A stretch of 64,000 bases of DNA from Chryseobacterium ginsenosidimutans (GCF_030823405.1 NZ_JAUSXC010000001.1:1843001-1907000), one strand, 5' to 3'; numbered from the stretch's first letter, positions 18,044 through 26,820 are shown. The notes: a model not told the origin generated them from the sequence alone. Numbers and translations: made by a program.

Positions 18044-19186
18044 TTAAAGTAATAGACCTGATGCTCTCCCGACACTGGATGGACCGAACCTGTCCTTCAG
18101 ATGATCCATTGTCTGATACAAAGAGATCAGTTCTTCCGTATCTTCAAAAAGATCCATCTGATGAAGGCCATGAACCAGACCGGTAAACCTGACACCGATC
18201 AATCGGATCCTCATTCTTCTTGTGTAGACCTTATTGAACAGTTCCAAAACATACCGCAATAAGGTATGGTCAGCCGAAGTATAGGGGATCCTGCATTGTT
18301 TGGTCTCCGTATCAAAATTGGCATACCTGATCTTAATGGAAACCGTTGAGGTCAGCCATTTTTCGTGCCTCAGCTGATAACAGAGCTTTTCAACCATTCC
18401 TGACAATACACTTCTGATATTCTGAATATCGATAGTGTCCTGAGAAAATGTATTCTCCGTCGAGATCGATTTTCTTTCACAATAGGGTATGACCGGCGTT
18501 TCATCGATACCGTGTGCTTTCTTCCAAAGTACCGTTCCATTCTTTCCGACCAGTTCCTGTAATACATCGACCGGCATCTCAGAAAGGGTCTTTATGGTCT
18601 TGACACCTAATCTGGAAAACAACTGGAAGGTCTCAGGCCCCACCATCGGGATCTTTTTTATCGATAACGGATTTAAGAAAGGCTGGACATCCAATGCTTT
18701 TACCTCCAATTTCCCAATAGGCTTGGATTCACCCGTCCCGATCTTGGAGACCGTCTTATTGGTAGAAAGGGCAAAGCTGATCGGCAAGCCTGTATTTTTC
18801 ATCACGGCATCGGCAACTTCATTCGTCCATTGGTAACAGCCAAAGAATTTATCCATTCCTGAAAGATCCAGATAAAATTCATCAATGCTTGCTTTTTCCA
18901 ATACCGGTACTTTTTCCTGAATGACCTCGGTCACCACATGTGACATATTGGAATAATATTCCATATCACCTTTGATCACTCTGGCTTCAGGACATAACCT
19001 CAAAGCCATCCTAATGGGCATTGCCGAGCGGACACCGAATTCCCTCGCCTCATACGAGCAGGATGCCACCACACCACGGTCACCGCCTCCAATGATCACG
19101 GGCTGTTTCTCCAACACAGAGTTTTTCAGCCGCTCACAGGATACGAAAAATGTGTCCAGGTCCATATGTGCAATTGCTCTTTCCAT
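18044..19186 (-). CDS. dinB: Y-family DNA polymerase (DinB/Pol IV-like) with clamp-binding motif
   Basis: A 380-residue Y-family polymerase. The palm motifs MDLDTFF (D9, D11) and ASIDEFYLDL (D102, E103) carry the catalytic acids; a helix-hairpin-helix (KKIPMVGPETFQLFSRLGV) and a little-finger domain follow. Near the C-terminus QMDLF (343-347) matches the beta-clamp QxxLF motif. It sits divergently from the S24 regulator with 55 bases between the start codons and upstream of dnaE2, the layout of an SOS-like mutagenesis cassette. Confidence 0.88.
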   Translation of the reverse strand: MERAIAHMDLDTFFVSCERLKNSVLEKQPVIIGGGDRGVVASCSYEAREFGVRSAMPIRMALRLCPEARVIKGDMEYYSNMSHVVTEVIQEKVPVLEKASIDEFYLDLSGMDKFFGCYQWTNEVADAVMKNTGLPISFALSTNKTVSKIGTGESKPIGKLEVKALDVQPFLNPLSIKKIPMVGPETFQLFSRLGVKTIKTLSEMPVDVLQELVGKNGTVLWKKAHGIDETPVIPYCERKSISTENTFSQDTIDIQNIRSVLSGMVEKLCYQLRHEKWLTSTVSIKIRYANFDTETKQCRIPYTSADHTLLRYVLELFNKVYTRRMRIRLIGVRFTGLVHGLHQMDLFEDTEELISLYQTMDHLKDRFGPSSVGRASGLLL

Positions 19187-19221
19187 ACTGCAAACTTAGT
19201 CACGTTTTTAAACAAATTATG

Positions 19222-19229
19222 TATATTTG
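19222..19229 (+). promoter_or_regulatory. -7 box of the S24 regulator promoter
   Basis: TATATTTG fits the Bacteroidota -7 consensus TAnnTTTG. A start of transcription some 7 nt downstream would fall inside the palindrome at 19230-19248, giving a very short leader. The -33 element is weak (a T-tract near 19205). Confidence 0.5.
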
Positions 19230-19248
19230 TTGTCATAAATTATGACAA
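19230..19248. promoter_or_regulatory. Perfect 19-bp palindromic operator over the S24 regulator start
   Basis: TTGTCATAA, a central A and TTATGACAA form a perfect inverted repeat. It covers the first ATG of the regulator (19242) and abuts the second (19248), directly after the -7 box. In this divergent 55-bp intergenic space it is the obvious candidate operator for the S24/XRE protein, controlling its own gene and perhaps dinB-dnaE2. Confidence 0.7.
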
Positions 19249-20018
19249 TGTCAATTTTTGCAGATAACATCGTGTTTTTAAGAGGTAAGAAAAATCTAAC
19301 GCAGCAGAAGCTGGCGGATGAACTCATTCTTACCAGATCGAGATATGTTTCTTATGAGTATGAAAAGGCAGAACCGCCAATTGATGTGTTGATAAGGATC
19401 TCCAAATATTACAATATCAGCATTGATCTTTTAGTTACTGTTGACATTCGAAAATATCCAATTGATGATATTTTGAATCTGCCCAATAATCGGGTAGTCT
19501 TACCTATTGTTGTGGATAAGGATGGTAATAATTACATTGAGATCGTTCCACAAAAAGTTTCAATGGGTTATTTGAAAGGCTTCAATGATCCTGGCTATAT
19601 TGAAAAACTTATGAGGATTCTTCTGCCATTTTTAAAAAATGGAAAATACAGAGGCTTTCTGGCAGACGGCGATTCAATGCCACCTTTTGCCGATCAATCT
19701 ATAATTATCGGAGAATATGTTGAAAAACTGGATGACCTTAAACCTGATAAGGATTATGTTTTTGTGACTAAGGAAGGTATCACTTATAAGACATTTTTAA
19801 AGAGAAATAAAAAATCAATTATGGTAGCAGCTGATAATTTATTTTATGAACCTTATGACATTGCATTAGGGGATATAGTTGAAATATGGAGTTATGTAAT
19901 GGGAATTTTACCTAAAGACTATAAACCTTTAATGCCGGATTATGCCAATTTAAAAATGATGATTGGGGATTTGAAGACCACGATTCTAAACCTGGAAAAT
20001 AAGGTTTCTAGTTTTTAA
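19242..20018 (+). CDS. XRE-S24 (LexA/CI-like) transcriptional regulator
   Basis: A 258-residue regulator with an N-terminal XRE helix-turn-helix (about residues 7-62, LTQQKLADELILTRSRYVSYE) and a C-terminal S24 peptidase domain. The catalytic dyad is S145 in GDSM and K183 in TYKTF, so self-cleavage is possible. The usual Ala-Gly or Cys-Gly cleavage site is not clear (VSMGYLKG is the local match). A second ATG at 19248 (MSIFADN) gives an equally good N-terminus. It would act as the damage-responsive repressor of the divergent polymerase genes. Confidence 0.85.
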   Translation: MTMSIFADNIVFLRGKKNLTQQKLADELILTRSRYVSYEYEKAEPPIDVLIRISKYYNISIDLLVTVDIRKYPIDDILNLPNNRVVLPIVVDKDGNNYIEIVPQKVSMGYLKGFNDPGYIEKLMRILLPFLKNGKYRGFLADGDSMPPFADQSIIIGEYVEKLDDLKPDKDYVFVTKEGITYKTFLKRNKKSIMVAADNLFYEPYDIALGDIVEIWSYVMGILPKDYKPLMPDYANLKMMIGDLKTTILNLENKVSSF

Positions 20019-20080
20019 ACATAGTCTGTTAATTAAAGACCTTCCCAAAAAGAAAATTAAAAACACAAATGATAAAAAAA

Positions 20081-20100
20081 TATCCCATAGAAATGGGATA
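20081..20100. terminator. Hairpin between the S24 regulator and the AlkB-like gene
   Basis: TATCCCAT, loop AGAA and ATGGGATA form a perfect 8-bp stem. It is followed by GCATAAAG rather than a T-run on the + strand, so it may be a weak terminator or an mRNA structure 34 bases before the AlkB-like ATG. Confidence 0.45.
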
Positions 20101-20133
20101 GCATAAAGAAAAATATTTTAAAAGAAAATTGCA

Positions 20134-20748
20134 ATGGGCCAGCTGACTTTATTTGATACTGAAGAATTTTACGAATTTCCAAAAGACCTTTTGGAATATA
20201 AAGAAAATTTCTTGAGCAGGGAAGAGGCGGATCGATTGAAAGACCATCTGTTTAAAACGGCTCCATGGGAACAACGTACCCAGAAAATGTATGATAAGAC
20301 AGTCATAACCCCACGACTAACCGCCTGGTATGGTAATGACAAAAAATCTTACGAATCGGCTGATAATAATACTTCAAGTACCAATCCCTGGACTCCGGAG
20401 TTGCTGGCATTAAAAGAAAGAATTGAACAAGAATTTGGTTGTAGGTTCAATGGGGTTCTATTAAACCTTTATCGTGACCAAAATGATTCAGTAGCTTGGC
20501 ACAGAGATAAGGAAAGCAGATATGGAAAAAGACCTGTTATTGCATCTATCAGCCTTGGACAGACCAGAAACTTTGATTTCAGAAAAAAAGACCATCATCA
20601 GAGCAAATACAGTCTGCCACTTCCAAACGGTTCATTACTGATTATGAAAGGGGATTTACAGGAAAACTGGGAACATCGGATTGCCAAATCTACTATACCA
20701 ATGAAAGAACGAATTAATCTGACATTTCGAATGATTCGTGAAAGTTAA
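20134..20748 (+). CDS. AlkB-like 2-oxoglutarate/Fe(II) dioxygenase with N-terminal clamp motif
   Basis: A 204-residue AlkB-family protein. Fe(II) ligands are HRD (H123, D125) and H181 in WEHRI; the 2-oxoglutarate arginines lie in ERINLTFR (R193, R199). It would remove alkyl groups from bases by oxidative demethylation. The extreme N-terminus MGQLTLFD contains QLTLF, a QxxLF beta-clamp motif, as does the Y-family polymerase nearby. The gene follows the S24 regulator on the same strand, so it may be part of the same damage regulon. Confidence 0.87.
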   Translation: MGQLTLFDTEEFYEFPKDLLEYKENFLSREEADRLKDHLFKTAPWEQRTQKMYDKTVITPRLTAWYGNDKKSYESADNNTSSTNPWTPELLALKERIEQEFGCRFNGVLLNLYRDQNDSVAWHRDKESRYGKRPVIASISLGQTRNFDFRKKDHHQSKYSLPLPNGSLLIMKGDLQENWEHRIAKSTIPMKERINLTFRMIRES

Positions 20749-20886
20749 TATATATATAATTACTGGCCTTGTCAAAATAGGATTGGATTTAATAAATAAT
20801 TTGTAGCAATATTAAAAATTACATCTTATGCAATATTTCGCTTTATATTTCTATCTTTAGTTTCATATATTAATCATTAGATGTGA

Positions 20887-21162
20887 ATGAAAACAATTGA
20901 TTGGTCACGTTTCAATTCTGATATTTTTACGCATTTTTGTAATGCGTTACTATCTTTTGAATTTGGAAATAAGTTTATACCTTTCAGTGCACCAGGTAAC
21001 TACTTAATTACCTTATTTAAACCTCCTTTAACAAATAATTCGCCTCATCTTGAACTCAAAGTTTTCAGTCAACTCATTGTTGAAAAATTAAATTTGTTTG
21101 TGAAAAAAATAATTACAACTTTAATTGGTGAAGTCTCCGCTAATACTAATTTGCCATTTTGA
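20887..21162 (+). pseudogene. Remnant of a larger defence-type protein (N-terminal fragment)
   Basis: The first 38 codons (IDWSRFNSDIF, then LLSFEFG and FIPFSAPG) match the start of large accessory proteins that open with an Mrr-like nuclease domain, as I recall the family; there FIPFSAPG is normally followed by a G/D-rich nuclease strand. Here the frame switches to unrelated sequence, ending in EVSANTNLPF, after 91 codons. An internal deletion of a longer gene is the simplest reading. It sits at the edge of the accessory block. A real short protein cannot be excluded. Confidence 0.45.
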
Positions 21163-21235
21163 AATAATTACTATTTCAATATAAATTGTTGTAAGATTAT
21201 TTTTCTGGTTGTAAGGAAAGTATTAGGCTTAAATT

Positions 21236-22087
21236 TTATAAATCATGATCAATAATAATCTCCCTTAGTTTATCAGTTATATTGAATTTCGTATGTTCAA
21301 ATGAAAGGTCTTGAAAAAGTTGTATTATTAATTCAGTTACAAAATCAATTTTTACTGCAACTAGAAAGCCTTTATCTTTATGATTCTCGGTCATAATTCC
21401 AACAAGATAATATTTAGAAATTCCGTTTTCATCTTTATCGTTAAAATCAGGAACATGCCAGAGGCCACTACCACTAATCCCTTTCAATTCTTTTGTTATC
21501 TGTGGTAAATTAGAATTTAGAGGTATTACTTTTCTTTTATACTTGACCAAAATAAAATTATCTCTATTGAAACCAAATTTTTCATACGTTTTTTGATCAA
21601 CTGTTTCAGTAATAAATTTAACAGGAATTGGTTTAAATTCAGCTTTACCAGCAACTTTCTTAACGCCGCTTACAGGATATCCAGAAATGAAATAATATCC
21701 TTCATCATCTAATATATGATTTGTACTGATCTGTTCTGGAGTAATAAATTTCCATTGTTGATCATCAAAGTGTTTGTTCATACGTGGGGAAAACTTAAAA
21801 AGAGAAAAGTCTATATCATCAGATTGATTACCATCTTGAAAAGTTGTAGCTAGTACTCCATTTAAATTCAAAACCTTAGTTCCCCCTGACGGAACTATCA
21901 AACCTTTCCAGTCTTGTATATTTAAAAGATGCCCAGCGCTAATTAAATATCTGGATTTTTGTGTTTTTAAATAAATTCCACAACCAACGGGTTTAGCCGA
22001 GGGGGGTGCAGGTGTCAGGATTACTGGGGTATGGTTAAGAATTGCATTATTTATGCTCGGGAATAGTTTAATAAGGTCTTTATTCAT
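21236..22087 (-). CDS. Trypsin-like serine protease in a putative defence cluster
   Basis: A 283-residue protein with a chymotrypsin-fold triad: H53 in ISAGHLL, D91 (or D93) in SDDIDFSLF, and S205 in KGISGSGLW, the GxSG nucleophile motif. There is no signal peptide, so it acts in the cytoplasm, unusual for HtrA-like proteases but typical of protease effectors in antiphage systems. It is the last gene of a minus-strand series that also holds a GIY-YIG-like, an HExxH and a HEPN protein. The target is unknown. Confidence 0.72.
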   Translation of the reverse strand: MNKDLIKLFPSINNAILNHTPVILTPAPPSAKPVGCGIYLKTQKSRYLISAGHLLNIQDWKGLIVPSGGTKVLNLNGVLATTFQDGNQSDDIDFSLFKFSPRMNKHFDDQQWKFITPEQISTNHILDDEGYYFISGYPVSGVKKVAGKAEFKPIPVKFITETVDQKTYEKFGFNRDNFILVKYKRKVIPLNSNLPQITKELKGISGSGLWHVPDFNDKDENGISKYYLVGIMTENHKDKGFLVAVKIDFVTELIIQLFQDLSFEHTKFNITDKLREIIIDHDL

Positions 22088-22150
22088 ATCAATTATAATA
22101 ATAACATTCGCATTATTTAACTTAAAATTTGTGAGTAAAAGTTATTTTAA

Positions 22151-23116
22151 TCAAATTCTTTCTACTGCAATAAAATCTCGTTCTTCTCCAAGTTTCCCCC
22201 CTTTTATGATTCCTTGATTGTAGATTAAAGAAATCGGATCACAAAAAGCGTATAAAATTACAGAATGATAATCAGTATTAACAAGATCATTATTTTGAGG
22301 AAAAGAGTGGTAAAGAATTTTATTGTAGTGGGGCTGCAGATGTTTGATTAATGCTTTCTCTGCATCTAGTGAAACCGTCTTGTCACTAGGAAGTTTATAA
22401 TTTAGGATAAAGTCAGCCATTTCTTCCGGTGTAGCCTCTTTACCCCAGCTAACAATACTATTATTATCGCATATTCTCATAAGCAACACCATAATCTCAT
22501 TGGACGGAATGTTACCAAAACTAAAAGGAGTTTCATTGATTAATATTTCCTGAAAAGTTGAATGATTTGATAATCTTTTGCAAATATTCTGCTCTGTTGA
22601 TTTGCCGACGTAGTGTATTTTATAATTGAGCATATCTTGATAATCATCTGAAAATTGAGCATAAAGATTTCCTTTCCAATGATGATAAAAAAGTTTATCA
22701 GGAGAAAACCAAACTGCCAATTCGCTCTTTTGCGTTAATACATCCCTCTCCAAAATGGAAAATGCTTGGATTCCATCAAAAGGGTATTGAATTTGTTTTT
22801 CTAAAGTATTTCTCCTGTCATGTGTTCGAAGCTGTATTTCTTTTTTAAAATCTAGTTTAAAACTTTCTTGATTTAAAGGTAGTTCACAGGCAATAATCTT
22901 GCTAATACCTTCCTGATGAATTTCAAATTTTAGTATACGCTTGTTCGAGAAAGAGAATTTATGAAATGTGATCTCCTTTCTTTGTACAATAATATATAAG
23001 TGACTGTCAATAACATTTTTATAGAAGTTTTTGTCACGAGTTAATAGACTTAGATGGTAAGCACTAATAGCAGAATAACCCAATTCGATATCGTTATATA
23101 AAATCCCTTTTTGCAT
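22151..23116 (-). CDS. GIY-YIG-like nuclease-fold protein
   Basis: A 321-residue protein with an unrecognised N-terminal region (about 1-160, beta-rich). The second half carries a GIY-YIG-like core: the strand YKIHYVGKS (Y-VGKS at 169-173), RLSNH (181-185), then EKALIKHLQPHYN with E253 in the metal-ligand position and N265 in the usual LxPxYN ending. It lies 63 bases upstream of the protease gene and is probably co-transcribed. DNA or RNA cleavage would be expected from the fold, but no known system with this architecture was recognised. Confidence 0.6.
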   Translation of the reverse strand: MQKGILYNDIELGYSAISAYHLSLLTRDKNFYKNVIDSHLYIIVQRKEITFHKFSFSNKRILKFEIHQEGISKIIACELPLNQESFKLDFKKEIQLRTHDRRNTLEKQIQYPFDGIQAFSILERDVLTQKSELAVWFSPDKLFYHHWKGNLYAQFSDDYQDMLNYKIHYVGKSTEQNICKRLSNHSTFQEILINETPFSFGNIPSNEIMVLLMRICDNNSIVSWGKEATPEEMADFILNYKLPSDKTVSLDAEKALIKHLQPHYNKILYHSFPQNNDLVNTDYHSVILYAFCDPISLIYNQGIIKGGKLGEERDFIAVERI

Positions 23117-23412
23117 ATTTAATTTAAGAAGTTTTCGTTTATTAGTTATAATTTGTGATTTTGTGATTTAAAATGTATACTAAAAACTTTATACAAAAAA
23201 GTTATAGATTCTTATAATGCTTATATGAAATTTTAAAAATATTACTCTTTTATGTAATTGAAATCCTTTATGAATTTTACGTTTTAAAATATCTTATAAC
23301 ATTAGATTATGCTTACTATTTGAACGTCTTTTGTTACAAACAAGTAGTCCAGATTTAAAAATAATCAAAGTTTAATACCTAAAATGGACTTCGTTACAAG
23401 CAGAAAGTTCTT

Positions 23413-24420
23413 TTACTTTAAGATATTCCTAGATTTTATTTGTTCAACAATACTATAATATTCTTCTTTGTAAGATGTTGGATTTTCTAACCAATTAAAA
23501 TTATGACCGAACTGATTATCCCAAAATTTTAATCCAACACAAGCAATACCCCAAATCTCATGAGAATCATGAAAATTAAACATCTCGAGTATATTTGTTA
23601 GTCTATCTTCAGAATTTGGATGCTGTTTTCCTTCTGTCGTGGCTTTGAAAAAAAACATTGATAAAACACCGATTACCGCTCCAACACTAACAACAGTTTT
23701 TTTCGCAATTTCAAAAGGACTTTGAACATCACTTAGCCCTGCCTTAATACTCTCAATAGCTTTACTGTCTGCCTCAATCTCATATTCTAAATAATGACTA
23801 TCAGTAGTCTCAGAAGTTATTTTGTCAAAATGCAATTCTAAATGAATGATCTCATGACAAAAAATAAATTTTACAGCTTCAGTGTAAAAACCATTAGTCT
23901 GTTCAATATATAATCTGTTTTCGGCTAAAAATCTCTCAGGATTTGGTAGAATATCTTTTTCCCAAGGCGTATAATCAACAATCAAATGTTTAGCATAGTT
24001 GAACATTTCGTATGCAAGCTGTTTGTTCTCTTCTTTTATTGGATATACTTCTCGATTATGTAATTTGTTGTACTTTGGGAAATCTATTTCTTCCAAGTAG
24101 ATTACATAAATTGAATAAGTTATACACCATATGTAAGATAAAAAGGTTTCATGAATTGTTATTTGTTTAGTATGAAGATTTGCATAAGGAGTTCTAAATC
24201 TGCCGTTCTCAATCATTATTGGTTCTTCCCCAAATTCAAAATTTAATTCTGAATTAAATTTTCCCTCCCTTATAAGTTTTTGTAAATTTAAAAAAAAATC
24301 TTTATTGGTATTATTGAACATAAACACAATCATATAATGTAAAACCCTAATTGGTTGTGTACCAAAATCAGTATTTTTGTGATGATCAATGATTCCAAAT
24401 TTTTGTGTTAGCCAATTCAT
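23413..24420 (-). CDS. HExxH zinc metalloprotease (Lit/U49- or M48-like)
   Basis: A 335-residue protein with HEIIH at 189-193, a glutamate-rich third-ligand segment EYEIEADSKAIE (E216 likely), a hydrophobic helix (about 241-258) and HPNSEDRLTNIL, a pattern shared by M48 and U49 peptidases. U49 includes Lit, which cleaves EF-Tu to abort phage infection; similarity here is by motif order only. No signal peptide. It stands alone between 296- and 78-base gaps in the accessory block. Confidence 0.65.
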   Translation of the reverse strand: MNWLTQKFGIIDHHKNTDFGTQPIRVLHYMIVFMFNNTNKDFFLNLQKLIREGKFNSELNFEFGEEPIMIENGRFRTPYANLHTKQITIHETFLSYIWCITYSIYVIYLEEIDFPKYNKLHNREVYPIKEENKQLAYEMFNYAKHLIVDYTPWEKDILPNPERFLAENRLYIEQTNGFYTEAVKFIFCHEIIHLELHFDKITSETTDSHYLEYEIEADSKAIESIKAGLSDVQSPFEIAKKTVVSVGAVIGVLSMFFFKATTEGKQHPNSEDRLTNILEMFNFHDSHEIWGIACVGLKFWDNQFGHNFNWLENPTSYKEEYYSIVEQIKSRNILK

Positions 24421-24498
24421 CTTTGAATCTATTATTAAATTTTAATAAAATTTTATTTTTAAAACCAAATCTATGATGTAAGTCGAGTACATGCTTAA

Positions 24499-25221
24499 CT
24501 ATGTTTGACTGTATTTTTCATTTTCCCATTTAATGACATTTAATTGTGATAGGCATATCTTTACAGATTTGATGAAAATATCTAGTTTTAATATGATAGG
24601 ATTATTTATTGAAAAATATTCGATAGGATCACCGACTTCAGTACTTGAATATCTGTAACTATCTAGACTATATTTTGTGCATAAACAAGAATTTAAAAAC
24701 AACATTCTCATTATTGTTGCACCTACATTTAACTGATTAAAGAAATCCGAAGCCATTTTGTTGTAATACGCATTTTCCTCTATAGAAAGTAATGATTCCT
24801 TTTCTTCAAAATTTTTATCAACAATATAATTTTTAAAATTCTGAAAAGATGATATATTGCTATCTAAATCATACAAATTTCTTGTGCTTTTTTCAATTTC
24901 GGACAAAGTATTATTCACAAGTTGTTCATCTGTTAGCTGCTTTATGATCGATGCAAAGTTATCAATTCCCTGACCACCAAATATGTTTTCTTTTTCATCT
25001 AAAATCTTAAAAACTTTTATAGGATTATGGCTGATTTTTCGTCTTAAATCATCAGTGTCAATAACTCCTATTCTTAAGCCAAGATATTTTACTGCTTTTT
25101 CGACTGCTTGATGATAAAAATATATTGCATTACTGTATATTTTGTTATTAAAAAGCAACTCTGCAGTATTAATATCATTTCGAGCTATTTGTAATAAATC
25201 GTTCATGGTTATGTCTTTCAA
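24499..25221 (-). CDS. HEPN-domain protein (possible RNase)
   Basis: A 240-residue helical protein opening with a HEPN pattern (DLLQIARNDINTAELLF, then FYHQAVEKAVKYL). The RRKISH stretch near residue 60 supplies an R-x4-H motif, the catalytic signature of HEPN ribonucleases. The C-terminal half is not recognised. HEPN proteins are common in toxin-antitoxin and abortive-infection systems. No minimal nucleotidyltransferase partner lies beside it. An internal ATG at 25206 is an alternative start. Confidence 0.65.
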   Translation of the reverse strand: MKDITMNDLLQIARNDINTAELLFNNKIYSNAIYFYHQAVEKAVKYLGLRIGVIDTDDLRRKISHNPIKVFKILDEKENIFGGQGIDNFASIIKQLTDEQLVNNTLSEIEKSTRNLYDLDSNISSFQNFKNYIVDKNFEEKESLLSIEENAYYNKMASDFFNQLNVGATIMRMLFLNSCLCTKYSLDSYRYSSTEVGDPIEYFSINNPIILKLDIFIKSVKICLSQLNVIKWENEKYSQT

Positions 25222-25751
25222 ATATTAGTAAGTAAATATAAATATTTATTAATAGTTAAAATATGTTTTTAAGGCTAACAGATTTGTAATCTTAGCTATT
25301 TAAACTATAATTATCTGCAACTTTTCTTTTTGAAAGGAGTCCAAAAAAAGTCCTCGAATAAATCGGGGACTAAAAACTAATAACCATGAAACTCAGATTA
25401 ACTGGGGATCATTGCAAATATATAAATTTACATTAAAAGAAATGGTTTTAAAATAGCAATCAATCTAATGTTTATATATTCTTCAGTACCAATAAGAGTT
25501 TTAATTAGTCAGTTTTCTTTCTATGAATTTACTATTGCCTCAATATTGGCAATGTAATATTGCTTTTACTAAAGAAGAATTTATAAAATCTTCAACAAAA
25601 AATAATATAAAATTTACACTGTACCGATTATACATCTTCTATGTAGAAGTGGATTATGACGATCAGGACAATAAATAGTAAATCATAGCAACTTTATAAA
25701 TGCTAGAAACTAAAAGGGATAATTTCAAATTTTCAAAACAAACTGCTGTTA
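25222..25751. other. Gene-poor AT-rich gap with one hairpin and one tiny open frame
   Basis: A 530-base stretch. A hairpin at 25349-25371 (AGTCCTCG, 7-nt loop, CGGGGACT) has one G-T pair. A 51-codon + strand frame at 25523-25678 shows no motif and is not called as a gene. Otherwise it is featureless AT-rich sequence. It separates the HEPN gene from a small regulator. Confidence 0.5.
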
Positions 25752-26180
25752 TCAGTTTTTTCTACTTCTTCGGTTATTATGTAGTTTAACTTCGTCTTCG
25801 GTTAATACCCTTTTTTCAAGTATGACATAGTTTTTAATTACCTTACCATTCTTGTCAAAATCAACGGTGTCATTTTTCCTTCTATTTACTTGAATTCGCA
25901 ATAAAACAAGATCATTACTTAAAATTTTTTCAGGTAAGAGTTTAGTATAAGAACTTAATCCCAAAGCCTTCGCAGCAAGATGCAACTTTCTAATGTTATA
26001 ACGAGCGTTCGAGCCGAAATTTTCAACTTTACCTACATAACCATCTGCAAAACCCATTCTTTGTGATAGCTCTACCTGAGATATGTATTTGTCCGCTCTT
26101 CCTCTGTATTCCCTAATTATATCAATCATAAAGAGATCAAGCTCAGATATAATAATTTCAACAATTTTACCGTCCACCAT
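25752..26180 (-). CDS. Small HTH-type DNA-binding protein
   Basis: A 142-residue protein when started at the ATG at 26180, which follows a purine-rich stretch; a longer frame to 26303 has no plausible start. The segment KYISQVELSQRMGFADGYVGKVEN (about residues 30-53) is an XRE-type helix-turn-helix. A basic tail follows. It is the most upstream gene of the minus-strand accessory series and may regulate it. Confidence 0.6.
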   Translation of the reverse strand: MVDGKIVEIIISELDLFMIDIIREYRGRADKYISQVELSQRMGFADGYVGKVENFGSNARYNIRKLHLAAKALGLSSYTKLLPEKILSNDLVLLRIQVNRRKNDTVDFDKNGKVIKNYVILEKRVLTEDEVKLHNNRRSRKN

Positions 26181-26303
26181 TTTTAATATTTCCCCCCAAT
26201 TACAACAATATTTAAAAAATACACACATCCATATTTGGATGTATTGGATTTTATATTTATATTTGCTTTTTACGTTATAATACGTAATTTTGCGATACTT
26301 CAA

Positions 26304-26820
26304 AGAATTATAGAAGCTATTGCTTAGAACCTCGTACTAGAAAATCGCCAATTTTCAAAACAATGCAACGAGACCATAAGTAAAGTAGCTCACGCTTCGG
26401 CGTGGGCTCACTTACGGAGTTTGTTGCAAGGTGTTTGGCGATACCTCTAGTACAAGCGATGATGTAGTGAGTTCCACGCTGTTTTTATTCCAATGCTGTT
26501 CGTTCGCTCTACATTCTAAGCCGCTTCCACAAAATACAGTATCAGACTGCACGATACAATGGGGAGTACAATCCATTGCGGCCTTACAGCTTTGACGGGA
26601 CACAATTTCATTCATATTATTTCAAGATGTGCTGGGGCAGGAGGTTTTGCTATGTCCTTACTGAAGCTTCCTCCCAAGCATCATCAAATAGAAACGCTAA
26701 AAACATATTCAAGAAACAGAAAGTGTAACGTAACCATAGAAAAACAAAAGCCCTTTCCACAAAAGTTGACTGCTAGCGTAGGAAAGAGCAAAGTCTAACG
26801 AATTAAACCTATTCAAAAGT
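26304..26820. other. Intergenic region with higher GC holding a structured repeat
   Basis: No convincing gene lies here. Open frames of 60-80 codons on both strands (26412-26615 minus, 26559-26798 plus) overlap a long inverted repeat and lack any known motif. The base composition is visibly less AT-rich than the accessory block on its left, so this is probably the boundary of that insert. It also contains the upstream region of the SusC-like gene. Confidence 0.5.
26332..26454. repeat. Long imperfect inverted repeat with TTCG-capped core hairpin
   Basis: Two arms of about 60 bases pair imperfectly. Shared blocks in order are TACTAGA, CGCCAA, GCAAC, TAAGT and CTCACGC, with matching complements on the right. 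The core at 26387-26408 is a 9-bp stem with a TTCG loop (one G-T pair). It looks like a folded RNA or a single-strand recombination site or MITE. Integron attC consensus ends (RYYYAAC, GTTRRRY) were not found. Confidence 0.6.

Noticed and set aside
25523..25678. 51-codon + strand frame
   Set aside because: AT-rich, no motif and no promoter; not called as a gene.
26332..26454. Integron attC site
   Set aside because: The fold is similar, but RYYYAAC and GTTRRRY ends were not found and no integrase is in the window.
26412..26615. 67-codon Cys-containing frame on the minus strand
   Set aside because: It runs into the right arm of the inverted repeat and has no start-site support or known motif.
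26559..26798. 79-codon + strand frame before the SusC gene
   Set aside because: No domain and inconsistent codon use; likely leader or intergenic DNA.
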